This document shows positions 49,713 through 56,897 of a stretch of 64,000 bases of DNA, piece by piece. Location: the NCBI GenBank assembly GCA_022844045.1, contig JALHMM010000010.1, positions 1-64,000 on the forward strand. Reading direction: 5' to 3'. Below the pieces are notes generated by a model. It saw nothing but the letters and a program-made list of their open reading frames with translations, did no database searches and was not told the DNA's origin. A program made the position numbers and the translations under genes. The first letter of the stretch is position 1. The number at the start of each line of letters is the position of its first letter. Source of the stretch: Reyranellaceae bacterium. GTDB lineage: Bacteria > Pseudomonadota > Alphaproteobacteria > Reyranellales > Reyranellaceae.

Positions 49713-50612
49713 TCACGTCACGCTGGCGCCGCGCGTGACGACGCTACCGACCGCGCCGACGAGGCGATCGAGCAGGAAGCCGACGACGCCGATATAGGCC
49801 AGAGCGACGACGATGTCGGACAGGCGCGAGGAGTTCCACGCGTCCCAGATGAAGAAGCCGATGCCGACGCCGCCGGTGAGCATCTCGGCGGCCACGATGG
49901 CGAGCCACGACAGGCCGACGCCGATGCGCAGGCCGGTGAAGATGTAGGGCGCCGCCGACGGCACCATGATCTTGAAGAAGAACTCCACCGCGTTGAGCCG
50001 CAGCACCCGCGCGACATTGCGGTAGTCCTCGGGGATGTTGCGGATGCCGACGGCGGTGTTGATGATCACCGGCCAGATCGCGGTGATGAAGATCACGAAG
50101 ATCGCCGAGGGGTTGGAGTCGCGGAAGGCGGCCAGCGAGATCGGCAGCCAGGCGAGCGGCGGCACGGTGCGCAGCACCTGGAAGATCGGATCCAGCCCAC
50201 GCATCGCCCACACCGATTGGCCGATCACGGCGCCGATCAGGATGCCGACGATCGCCGCCAGGCCGAAGCCGACGGCGACGCGCTGCAGCGAGGTCAGCAC
50301 GCGCAGGCCCAGGCCGATATCCTGCGGCCCGGCGACGAAGAACGGATCGAGGATCAGGTCCTTGGCGTCGCTCCACACCTTCGACGGTGGCGGCAGGGTG
50401 GCGCCCGCGCCGCCGAAGGCGAGCTGCCAGATGCCCAGCAGCACCGCCAGCACGATCGCCGGCGGGATCACCGCCGCCGCGATGCTCTTCAGCATGGGCG
50501 CGTAGCGCTCGCGCCAGTCGCGCCGGGGTGGCGCGAAGGGGACCACCTCGGCCGGTGCCGAGATCATGGGCAGGGAAGCGATCGCGTCGATCTTGGGAGC
50601 TGGTAACGCCAT
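49713..50612 (-). CDS. nrtB: Nitrate ABC transporter permease
   Basis: The 299-residue permease has about six transmembrane helices and the EAA loop seen in LRTVPPLAWLPISLAAFRD and IRNIPEDYRNVARVLRLN, typical of the nitrate/taurine/sulfonate permeases. The first 45 residues are cytoplasmic and Pro/Arg-rich. It lies 11 nt after the receptor gene and 11 nt before nrtD. The start is ATG-Ala-Leu-Pro. Confidence 0.93.
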   Translation of the reverse strand: MALPAPKIDAIASLPMISAPAEVVPFAPPRRDWRERYAPMLKSIAAAVIPPAIVLAVLLGIWQLAFGGAGATLPPPSKVWSDAKDLILDPFFVAGPQDIGLGLRVLTSLQRVAVGFGLAAIVGILIGAVIGQSVWAMRGLDPIFQVLRTVPPLAWLPISLAAFRDSNPSAIFVIFITAIWPVIINTAVGIRNIPEDYRNVARVLRLNAVEFFFKIMVPSAAPYIFTGLRIGVGLSWLAIVAAEMLTGGVGIGFFIWDAWNSSRLSDIVVALAYIGVVGFLLDRLVGAVGSVVTRGASVT

Positions 50613-50623
50613 GATGTGCGTCC

Positions 50624-51901
50624 TCAGACGATGCGCTTGATGTCGAGGGCCTTGAGGTAGGCCATCGGATCGGCGGGATCGAAGACCTTGCCGTCGAAGA
50701 ATGTCTCCTTGCCGCGCGAGGTCGACGTGGGAATGTCGGCGGCCGGCAGGGCCAGCGTCTTGGCGGCGGCGCGCCAGACGTCCTCGCGGTTGACCTTGTC
50801 GACCAGGGCCTTGATGTCGGTCGTCGGCTCGAACTTGCTCCAGCGGATGTTCTCGGCGACGAACCAGGCGTCGTGGCTCTTGAAGGGATACGACGCGTGA
50901 TCGCGCCAGAACTTCATGAATTGCTTGCTGTCCTTCTCGACGCGGCCGTGGCCATAGTCGATATTGCCCTTCAGGCGGCCGATCATGTCGGTGACCGGCA
51001 CGTTGAACCACTGACGCTTGCCGGTGATGGCGGCGAGCTCGTCCTTGTTCTCCATCTTGTCGCACCACATCTGGGCTTCCATCACGGCGGCGAGGATCGC
51101 CTCGGTCGCCTTGGGGTGCTTGTCGACCCAGGCGGCGCGCATGCCGAGCGCCTTCTCGGGATGCTTGAACCAGAGCTCGCCGGTGGTGCAGGCGGTGTAG
51201 CCGATGCCCTGGTTGACGAGCTGCTCGTGCCACGGATCGCCGACGCAGAACGCGTCCATGTTGCCGACTTTCATGTTCGCCACCATCTGTGGAGGCGGCA
51301 CGGTGATCAGCGAGATGTCCTTGTCGGGATCGATGCCGGCGGCGGCGAGCCAATAGCGGACCCACAGATCGTGCGTGCCGCCGGGGAAGGTCATCGCCAC
51401 CTTTACTTCCTTGCCGGCGGCCCGCTTGGCTTCCCAGGCGGCCTTCAGCTTCGAGGCGTCGGTGGTGATCTTGAGCTCCTTGAACTCGTTCGAGACGGAG
51501 ATCCCCTGGGCGTCGAGATTGAGTCGCGCCAGGATGTAGATCGGCGTCGGCACGTTGTTCTGGGTGATCTTGCCGGCGGAGATCAGGTACGGCATCGGCG
51601 TCAGGATGTGCGCGCCGTCGATGCCGTTCTTCTCCGCGCCCAGGACGATGTTGTCGCGCGTGGCGCCCCACGACGCCTGCTTCAGCACCTCGACATCCGG
51701 CACGCCGTGCTTGGCGAAGAGGCCTTTTTCCTTGGCGACGACCAGCGAGGAGGCGTCGGTCAGCGCGATGTAGCCGAGCTTGGCGGTCTTGGTCTCCGGT
51801 CCCGCGCCCTGCGCGAAGGCGCCCGAGGGCAGCGCGGCGCGCGCGGCGGACAGCAGCGCGGCTGTGGCGGAGAGCGTGAGCAGAGAACGACGGGTCGTCA
51901 T
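50624..51901 (-). CDS. nrtA: Nitrate-binding receptor
   Basis: The 425-residue protein begins with a Tat-like signal (TTRRSLLTLSATAALLSAARA, end near AFAQ) and continues with the NrtA/CmpA two-lobe fold: KLGYIALTDASSLVVAKEKGLF, VLKQASWGATRDNIVLG, MTFPGGTHDLWVRYWLAAAGIDPDKD, and VPPPQMVANMKVGNMDAFCVGDPWHEQ. It binds nitrate (possibly nitrite) in the periplasm. The ATG overlaps the nasS stop (ATGA). The same fold without signal occurs in NasS, encoded upstream. Confidence 0.94.
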   Translation of the reverse strand: MTTRRSLLTLSATAALLSAARAALPSGAFAQGAGPETKTAKLGYIALTDASSLVVAKEKGLFAKHGVPDVEVLKQASWGATRDNIVLGAEKNGIDGAHILTPMPYLISAGKITQNNVPTPIYILARLNLDAQGISVSNEFKELKITTDASKLKAAWEAKRAAGKEVKVAMTFPGGTHDLWVRYWLAAAGIDPDKDISLITVPPPQMVANMKVGNMDAFCVGDPWHEQLVNQGIGYTACTTGELWFKHPEKALGMRAAWVDKHPKATEAILAAVMEAQMWCDKMENKDELAAITGKRQWFNVPVTDMIGRLKGNIDYGHGRVEKDSKQFMKFWRDHASYPFKSHDAWFVAENIRWSKFEPTTDIKALVDKVNREDVWRAAAKTLALPAADIPTSTSRGKETFFDGKVFDPADPMAYLKALDIKRIV

Positions 51902-53151
51902 GACGTGGAGGCCTCTCGAAGTGGTTCTTTGGCCGGTCGGTCGATGCCGAGGCCGGCGAGGTAGGTGTCGATACGCGTCGGGTCGAACGCCCGGCCGTCG
52001 CAGAACAGATCGGCGCCCAGTGTGATCGCGCCGCCATCGGCGGACGCGGCGCTCCACGGCGCCGCGTGAACGCCTTCGGCCTTGAGGTCGTCGGCGGGTG
52101 TCGACAGGCCGAGATCGGTGGCGGCTTCGCGGAACAGGTCGGGGCGATAGACCGAATCGGCGATCGCGCCGATATCGACGTCGTCGCCGATCTGGCTCCA
52201 GCGGCGCATTTGGCTGAGCGTCCAGCGCGCGTGCGAGCGCCAGGGGAAGCTGGCGGCGTAGCGATCGAAGGTCGGGCCAATGCCGCTGGTCTCGGCGCCG
52301 GTGGCCAGCGCGTCCTCGATCGCCTCGACGGGCGCGTTGACCGCCTCGGGGTTCGAGAGCCAGTACGCCGCCTCGGCGTGATGGGCCGGCGCGCGCAGCC
52401 AGGCCGCGGCGCGGATCAATGCGCGCAGCAACGCGCGCAGCGTCGCGGGATGGCGTGCCGCCCAATCGGCGGTGATCGAGAAGACCTTCTCCGGCGCGTT
52501 GTTCCAGATGTCGTAGCCGCCGGCGACGACGCGGCCGACGCCCAGGCGTTCGGCCAGGCTGTTCCAGGGCGCGCCGACGCAATAGCCGTCGATCCGCCGC
52601 GCCGTGAGATAGGTGATCATCTGCGGCGGCGGCACGACCAGCAGGCGCACGTCGCGATCGGGATCGATGCCGCCGGCCGCGAGCCAGTAGCGCAGCATGT
52701 AGTTGTGGCTGGAATACGGGAAGACCACGCCGAAGGTTGGCGGTGGCAGGCCGTCGGCACGCCGCTTCTCCAGCGCAGTGCGCAGCGCACGCGCGGTGGC
52801 GAGCGGACCGGTGTCGTCCGGTATCCGAGCCGCGTCGACGTCTTCGGCCAGCGCGATCGATAGTGTCACGGCGTTGCCGTTGACGTTGAGCGACAGCGGC
52901 GTGGCCATCTGCACGCGCCGGCCGCTCAGACCCAGCGTGCTGGCCAGCGGCATCGCCGCCAGCATGTGTGCGCCGTCGAGCATGCCCGACCCCACGAGAT
53001 CGCGCACCGCCGCCCATGACGCCTGGCGCACGAGCCGCACGGACAGGCCCTCGTCGGCGAAGAAGCCGCGTTCACGCGCCACGATCAGCGGCGCGCCGTC
53101 GACCAGCGCCACGAAGCCTAAATCCAGTTCGGTCTTTTCCAGGGAACGCAC
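51898..53151 (-). CDS. nasS: NasS, cytoplasmic nitrate/nitrite sensor
   Basis: The 417-residue protein is a relative of NrtA without a signal peptide: ELDLGFVALVDGAPLIVARERGFF, VRQASWAAVRDLVGSGMLDGAHMLAAMPL, YSSHNYMLRYWLAAGGIDPDRD, and VPPPQMITYLTARRIDGYCVGAPWN. In NasS-NasT systems NasS holds NasT inactive until it binds nitrate or nitrite. nasT lies just upstream. The start is GTG with GGAG about 11 nt upstream; that site lies in a hairpin of the leader. Overlap with nrtA suggests coupled synthesis of sensor and receptor. Confidence 0.92.
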   Translation of the reverse strand: MRSLEKTELDLGFVALVDGAPLIVARERGFFADEGLSVRLVRQASWAAVRDLVGSGMLDGAHMLAAMPLASTLGLSGRRVQMATPLSLNVNGNAVTLSIALAEDVDAARIPDDTGPLATARALRTALEKRRADGLPPPTFGVVFPYSSHNYMLRYWLAAGGIDPDRDVRLLVVPPPQMITYLTARRIDGYCVGAPWNSLAERLGVGRVVAGGYDIWNNAPEKVFSITADWAARHPATLRALLRALIRAAAWLRAPAHHAEAAYWLSNPEAVNAPVEAIEDALATGAETSGIGPTFDRYAASFPWRSHARWTLSQMRRWSQIGDDVDIGAIADSVYRPDLFREAATDLGLSTPADDLKAEGVHAAPWSAASADGGAITLGADLFCDGRAFDPTRIDTYLAGLGIDRPAKEPLREASTS

Positions 53152-53159
53152 GGCGCGAA

Positions 53160-53182
53160 CGACTCCGGATCGTCGGAGGTCG
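53160..53182 (-). terminator. Hairpin downstream of the ANTAR motif in the nas leader
   Basis: On the minus strand CGA(C)CTCCG pairs with CGGAGTCG around the loop ACGATC. Its first bases overlap the 3' side of hairpin P2, so the two structures exclude each other. It also covers the GGAG upstream of the nasS start. It may be a weak terminator or a translation block; there is only TTCG, not a long U-tract, after it. Confidence 0.5.
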
Positions 53183-53228
53183 AGCCGCCATTGGCCCGGT
53201 CAGGGGGAGCTGCCCGCCGTTGGGCAAC
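53181..53228 (-). promoter_or_regulatory. Tandem hexaloop ANTAR target in the nas operon leader
   Basis: Read on the minus strand, P1 is GTTGCCC-AACGGC-GGGCAGC (53228-53209) and P2 is CGGGCC-AATGGC-GGCTCG (53198-53181), joined by 10 nt. Both loops have six bases with A at position 1 and G at position 4, the pattern recognised by ANTAR antiterminators such as NasR, NasT and EutV. Stems are 7 and 6 bp, each with one G-U pair. Confidence 0.85.
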
Positions 53229-53239
53229 GACCCTTCCTA

Positions 53240-53255
53240 TTCAAGGAGCGTGCCA
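53240..53255 (-). promoter_or_regulatory. Sigma-54-like promoter of the nas operon
   Basis: The minus strand reads TGGCACG-CTCC-TTGAA, against the -24/-12 consensus TGGCACG-N4-TTGCW. The -24 half is perfect, spacing is exact, and one base of the -12 GC is changed (GA). The expected start lies near 53229, one base before hairpin P1 of the ANTAR target. Sigma-54 control fits nitrogen regulation by NtrC. Confidence 0.7.
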
Positions 53256-53301
53256 AGCGCGAAACGCCGTGGTTCCAACACATCGGCGGCGCGTGACCCG
53301 A

Positions 53302-53321
53302 CGCGCGCTGCCCAAAGCGCG
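53302..53321. promoter_or_regulatory. GC-rich inverted repeat downstream of nasT
   Basis: GCGCGC-TGCCCAAA-GCGCGC lies between the nasT stop and the nas promoter. It could be a nasT terminator stem or an activator site upstream of the sigma-54 promoter. No U-tract follows, so I leave the role open. Confidence 0.4.
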
Positions 53322-53347
53322 CGCGGCTGCCGAAGTTTCGTCCAGCC

Positions 53348-53956
53348 TCAGGCCTTACCGGTGCCGAGCAGCTCGCTGACCGAGATCACCTGCTCGGCGA
53401 TCTCGACCAGCCGCTTGCTCTTGTCCATCGCCAGCTTGCGCAGCGCCTTGTAGGCCTCGTCCTCGGTGATGCCGCGCTGGTTCATCAGGATACCCTTGGC
53501 GCGATCGATCTGGCGGCGCTCGACCAAAGTCGCCTTGGTGCGTGCCAGCTCGTCGCGCAGTTCCTGCACGGCGCGAAAGCGCGCGATGGCGACGTCCATG
53601 ATCGGCTTCACGCGCGCCGGGCTCAGGCCATCGACGATGTATGACGTCACGCCGGCGCGCACCGCCTCGATGGCCAGCGCCTCGTCGGTCTCGTCGACGA
53701 ACATGACGATCGGCTGGGCGCGCTCGCGCGAGACGCTGCGCATCTGCTCGAGCATGTCGCGATTGGGCGCGGTGACGTCGACGATGATCATGTCGGGCGT
53801 ATGGGCGCGCACGCGCTCAAGGAGGTCGTCGGCGCCGGGGATACGCGCCGCGACCAGGTACCCGGCATCCGCCAGCGCACGTTCCAGCATCGCCGCGCGC
53901 TCGCCGTCCGCATCGACGAGCAGGATGCGCAGCGGTGCATCGCATGTGCCCTTCAT
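53348..53956 (-). CDS. nasT: NasT, ANTAR-domain antiterminator
   Basis: The 202-residue protein has a receiver-like N-terminal domain (LRILLVDADGERAAMLERALADAGY, MIIVDVTAPNRDML) and a C-terminal ANTAR domain (LVERRQIDRAKGILMNQRGITEDEAYKALRKLAMDKSKRLVEIAEQVI), which binds tandem hexaloop RNA. NasT should prevent termination in the nas and cysG leaders when released from NasS. The start is uncertain; I use MKGTCDAPLRILLVD, as relatives start close to the receiver domain. It is divergent from cysG. Confidence 0.92.
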   Translation of the reverse strand: MKGTCDAPLRILLVDADGERAAMLERALADAGYLVAARIPGADDLLERVRAHTPDMIIVDVTAPNRDMLEQMRSVSRERAQPIVMFVDETDEALAIEAVRAGVTSYIVDGLSPARVKPIMDVAIARFRAVQELRDELARTKATLVERRQIDRAKGILMNQRGITEDEAYKALRKLAMDKSKRLVEIAEQVISVSELLGTGKA

Positions 53957-54069
53957 GCCCGCTGCCGTAGCAATTGCCATGCCGCATCGCACCATCTTGC
54001 GCTGCGCTGCACAAATTTCGCGCAGTTGTGGCTAGCCCCGGGACCTCTAACCCGTTGAAATAATGAGGC

Positions 54070-54085
54070 TGGCATGCCGGTTGCT
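54070..54085 (+). promoter_or_regulatory. Sigma-54-like promoter of cysG
   Basis: TGGCATG-CCGG-TTGCT matches the -24/-12 consensus TGGCACG-N4-TTGCW at all but one position, with both invariant GG and GC dinucleotides and exact spacing. The predicted start is near 54096, 76 bp before the cysG ATG and 8 bp before the first ANTAR hairpin. Confidence 0.78.
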
Positions 54086-54103
54086 ACAGGATGAGGTACG
54101 GGC

Positions 54104-54144
54104 GCGGCAACGATGCCGCACCGACCTAGCGGCACCGGCGTCGT
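54104..54144 (+). promoter_or_regulatory. Tandem hexaloop ANTAR target in the cysG leader
   Basis: P1 is GCGGC-AACGAT-GCCGC (54104-54119) and P2 is GCGGC-ACCGGC-GTCGT (54129-54144, two G-U pairs), joined by 9 nt. Both hexaloops have A1 and G4, as in the nas leader. A further hairpin TCGCG-ATT-CGCGA at 54151-54163 lies just before the ribosome site and may be the element that NasT overrides. Confidence 0.75.
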
Positions 54145-54171
54145 GCACCATCGCGATTCGCGAGACTCCTG

Positions 54172-55497
54172 ATGCGCGCGCTGCCGCTTTTCCATGACCT
54201 TCGCGACCGCCTCTGCCTCGTCGTCGGCGGTGGCGATGCCGCCACCCGCAAGGCCGCCGTACTCGAGTCCGTTGGCGCCCGCGTCGTGCACCGCGAGACC
54301 GCCGACGACCTCCAGGATGTCGCGCTGGTCGTAATCGCCGAGACCAGCGACGAGGTCGCCCGTCATGCCTTCGAGCGATGCAAGGCGCACGGCATTCCCG
54401 TCAACGCGGTCGACCGGCCGCGCTACTGCACGGTGACCTGGCCGGCGATCGTCGATCGCGATCCGATCACTATCGCAATCGGCACGTCGGGCGCCGCGCC
54501 GACGCTCGCCCGCCTGCTGCGCGGACGGATCGAGCGCACCGTGCCGGCCCCCATGTCCGCTCTGGCCCGTCTGGGCGAGACGTGGCGCGCGCGCGTAAAG
54601 GCCACCTTGCCGGCGCCGGTCTCGCGACTGCGCTTCTGGGAGCGCTTCTTCGAAGGCCCCGTTGCCGAGGCGGCGCTGGCTGGCGACCTTGCCGAGGCGG
54701 ATCGACGCGCCCGCGCGTTGTTGGACGACCGCGAGATCCAACCGCGTGGCATCGTGCATCTCGTTGGTGCCGGGCCGGGCGATCCCGAGCTGCTGACCCT
54801 GCGCGCGCTACGCCTGATCCAGTCGGCCGATGTCATCGTCCACGATCGGTTGGTGAGCGAGGAGGTCCTGGCCTTCGCGCGCGCCGACGCCGAGCGCATC
54901 TATGTCGGTAAGCGCCGCGCCAATCATTGCGTGCCGCAGCAGGACATCAACGAGCTCCTGGTCGAGCATGCTCGCGCCGGAAAACGCGTCGTGCGGTTGA
55001 AGGGCGGTGATCCTTTTGTCTTCGGCCGCGGCGGCGAGGAGATCGAGTCGTTGCTCGAAGCCGGCATCGCCTGCGACGTGACGCCGGGCATCACGGCGGC
55101 GACGGGCTGCGCCGCCTATGCCGGCATCCCGCTGACGCATCGCGACCACGCCCATACCTGCCTTTTCGTCACCGGCCATCTCAAGGACGGCGATCTCGAC
55201 CTCAACTGGGATGCGCTGGCGCGGCCGCGCCAGACGCTCGCGGTCTATATGGGCGTCGTCTCGCTGCCGCAGCTCGCGCGCCAGCTCATCGCCCATCGCC
55301 TGCCGGGCAGCACGCCGGCGGCGGTGATCATCGACGGCACGCGGCCGACCCAGCGGGTGATCACGGGAACCTTGGCCAGCCTGCCCGGCCTCGCCGCGTC
55401 GGTCGACGCGTCGCGTCCGGCGCTGGTGCTGATCGGCGACGCCGTCGGTGTTGCCGCGCGCGCGCCGACCGAGGCGTGGCCGATGGCGGCGGAGTGA
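54172..55497 (+). CDS. cysG: CysG, trifunctional sirohaem synthase
   Basis: The 441-residue protein joins precorrin-2 dehydrogenase/ferrochelatase (LVVGGGDAATRKAAVLESVGA, RPRYCTVTWPAIVDRDPITIAIGTSGAAPTLARLLR) to uroporphyrinogen III methyltransferase (VHLVGAGPGDPELLTLRAL, VRLKGGDPFVFGRGGEE, VTPGITAATGCAAYAGIPLTHR). It makes sirohaem for nitrite and sulfite reductases. It is divergent from nasT and has its own sigma-54-like promoter and ANTAR leader, so it appears co-regulated with nitrate assimilation. The ATG has a modest GAG upstream. Confidence 0.95.
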   Translation: MRALPLFHDLRDRLCLVVGGGDAATRKAAVLESVGARVVHRETADDLQDVALVVIAETSDEVARHAFERCKAHGIPVNAVDRPRYCTVTWPAIVDRDPITIAIGTSGAAPTLARLLRGRIERTVPAPMSALARLGETWRARVKATLPAPVSRLRFWERFFEGPVAEAALAGDLAEADRRARALLDDREIQPRGIVHLVGAGPGDPELLTLRALRLIQSADVIVHDRLVSEEVLAFARADAERIYVGKRRANHCVPQQDINELLVEHARAGKRVVRLKGGDPFVFGRGGEEIESLLEAGIACDVTPGITAATGCAAYAGIPLTHRDHAHTCLFVTGHLKDGDLDLNWDALARPRQTLAVYMGVVSLPQLARQLIAHRLPGSTPAAVIIDGTRPTQRVITGTLASLPGLAASVDASRPALVLIGDAVGVAARAPTEAWPMAAE

Positions 55498-55500
55498 AGT

Positions 55501-56478
55501 CTACGGCCGGCGCGACCAGCTCGCGGCGTTGATCGCGCCCGGCGGCACCTCGCCTTTCAGCAGCGCCTGGACTTGGCGCACTGTGTCCATCGCCTGGCTC
55601 TCGCTGGCCGGCGGCGTCAGGCCGCCGATATGCGGCGTGGCGATCACGTTGGGCAAGCGCGCCAGCTCGGGCGAGGGCATCTGGTCGGGCGCGCGGCCGA
55701 CATCCATGGCGGCGCCGGCGATACGACCCTCACGCAACGCGGCGGCGAGCGCCGCTTCGTCAACGAGGTTGCCGCGCGAGAGGTTGATGAAGAACGCATC
55801 CGGCTTCATGCGCGCGAAAGCCGCGGCATCGAGCAGGTTCTCGGTCTCCTCGTTGGCGATAGCGAGGCAGACGACATAGTCGGCGCGGCCCAGCAGGTCT
55901 TCCATCGGCAGCTTAATGAAGCGCGGATCGTCGGCCTGGGCGTACGGGTCCGAGACCAGCACCGTCATGCCGATGGTCGCGAGCAGCGGCGCGAGATCGC
56001 GCGCGATGCGGCCGTAGCCGATGATGCCCACCGTGCTGCCGGCGAGCTGGTGGCCGACGCGGATCTCCGGCTTATCGCCGGCGTGGTAGGACACGACGGC
56101 GCGCGAGATGCCGCGCGAGAGATCGACGAGGAAGCCCAGCGCCAGCTCGACGACGGACTGCACGAAGCCCGGCTCGGCGCGCGTCACCAGGATGCCGGCC
56201 TTCGACGCGGCCTCGACATCGATGTTGCGGATGTCGACGGCGGTCCGCATCACGGCGCGCACATTGGGTAGGCCTGCGAAGACCTCGCCGGGCACCGCCG
56301 TCGAGCGATCGACGATGATCAGCTCGACGTCGCGAGCGGCGGCAATCAGGCCTTGCGGGTCGAGCGGCGCATCACCCTCGTGCGTGGTCAGCTCGGCCAG
56401 CCCGCGCAGCAGCTCCAGCGGCTTGGCGCCGTAGTACTGACGGCGCGATTGCGGTGTATGGGTCAGTAGCAGCTTCAA
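55501..56478 (-). CDS. D-2-hydroxyacid dehydrogenase family protein
   Basis: The 325-residue enzyme has GIIGYGRIARDLAPLL (NAD site), INLSRGNLVDE (substrate Arg) and ATPHIGGLTP (catalytic His). The segment where relatives have DVFxxEP reads MDVGRAPDQMP, so the catalytic Glu region is diverged. It begins with a TTG overlapping the atzH-like stop (TTGA), an uncommon start that suggests translational coupling. As last gene of the amidase operon it may reduce or oxidise a 2-oxoacid product such as an oxamate or glyoxylate derivative; this is inference. Confidence 0.85.
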   Translation of the reverse strand: MKLLLTHTPQSRRQYYGAKPLELLRGLAELTTHEGDAPLDPQGLIAAARDVELIIVDRSTAVPGEVFAGLPNVRAVMRTAVDIRNIDVEAASKAGILVTRAEPGFVQSVVELALGFLVDLSRGISRAVVSYHAGDKPEIRVGHQLAGSTVGIIGYGRIARDLAPLLATIGMTVLVSDPYAQADDPRFIKLPMEDLLGRADYVVCLAIANEETENLLDAAAFARMKPDAFFINLSRGNLVDEAALAAALREGRIAGAAMDVGRAPDQMPSPELARLPNVIATPHIGGLTPPASESQAMDTVRQVQALLKGEVPPGAINAASWSRRP

Positions 56479-56879
56479 GGGCGCATCGGCGTCGTATCGC
56501 CGAGCAGCGAGACGTGCGCGGCGACGATGCGCCAGCCCTCCGGCGTGCGCAGCCAGGTATGGCTCTGGCGGCCGGTCTTGGTGGCGCCGTGGCGGCGGAA
56601 CTCGATATTGGCGGTGCCGAAGTCGCGGCCGTAGGTGACGATCCAGACCTTCAGCAGATCGCGATCCTGCACGAAGGCCGGATCGCGGCCGGAGCGGAAG
56701 GCGGCGATCTCGTCGTGGCCGTAGAGCTGTTCGCCAATGCCGTAACGCAGCGTGTGCGGGCTCTTCCAGAACAGCTCGTCGAGCGTCTTCACGTCATTGG
56801 TGTTGAGCGCGGTCTCGTAGCGATAGAACGCGTCGGTGACTTCCCGGACGACCTCCGGGATATTGATCTCGTGATTCAT
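56475..56879 (-). CDS. atzH: AtzH/HpxZ-like protein (DUF3225)
   Basis: The 134-residue protein has the NTF2-like fold of the HpxZ/AtzH family: VVREVTDAFYRYETALNTNDVKTLDELFW, RYGIGEQLYGHDEIAAFRSGRDP and RQSHTWLRTPEGWRIVAAHVSLL. HpxZ occurs with oxalurate degradation genes, and AtzH with cyanuric acid genes. It follows the AtzE-like amidase by 18 bp, with a GAGGGG ribosome site. Confidence 0.88.
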   Translation of the reverse strand: MNHEINIPEVVREVTDAFYRYETALNTNDVKTLDELFWKSPHTLRYGIGEQLYGHDEIAAFRSGRDPAFVQDRDLLKVWIVTYGRDFGTANIEFRRHGATKTGRQSHTWLRTPEGWRIVAAHVSLLGDTTPMRP

Positions 56880-56897
56880 CGGTGCCCCTCTTAGCAT

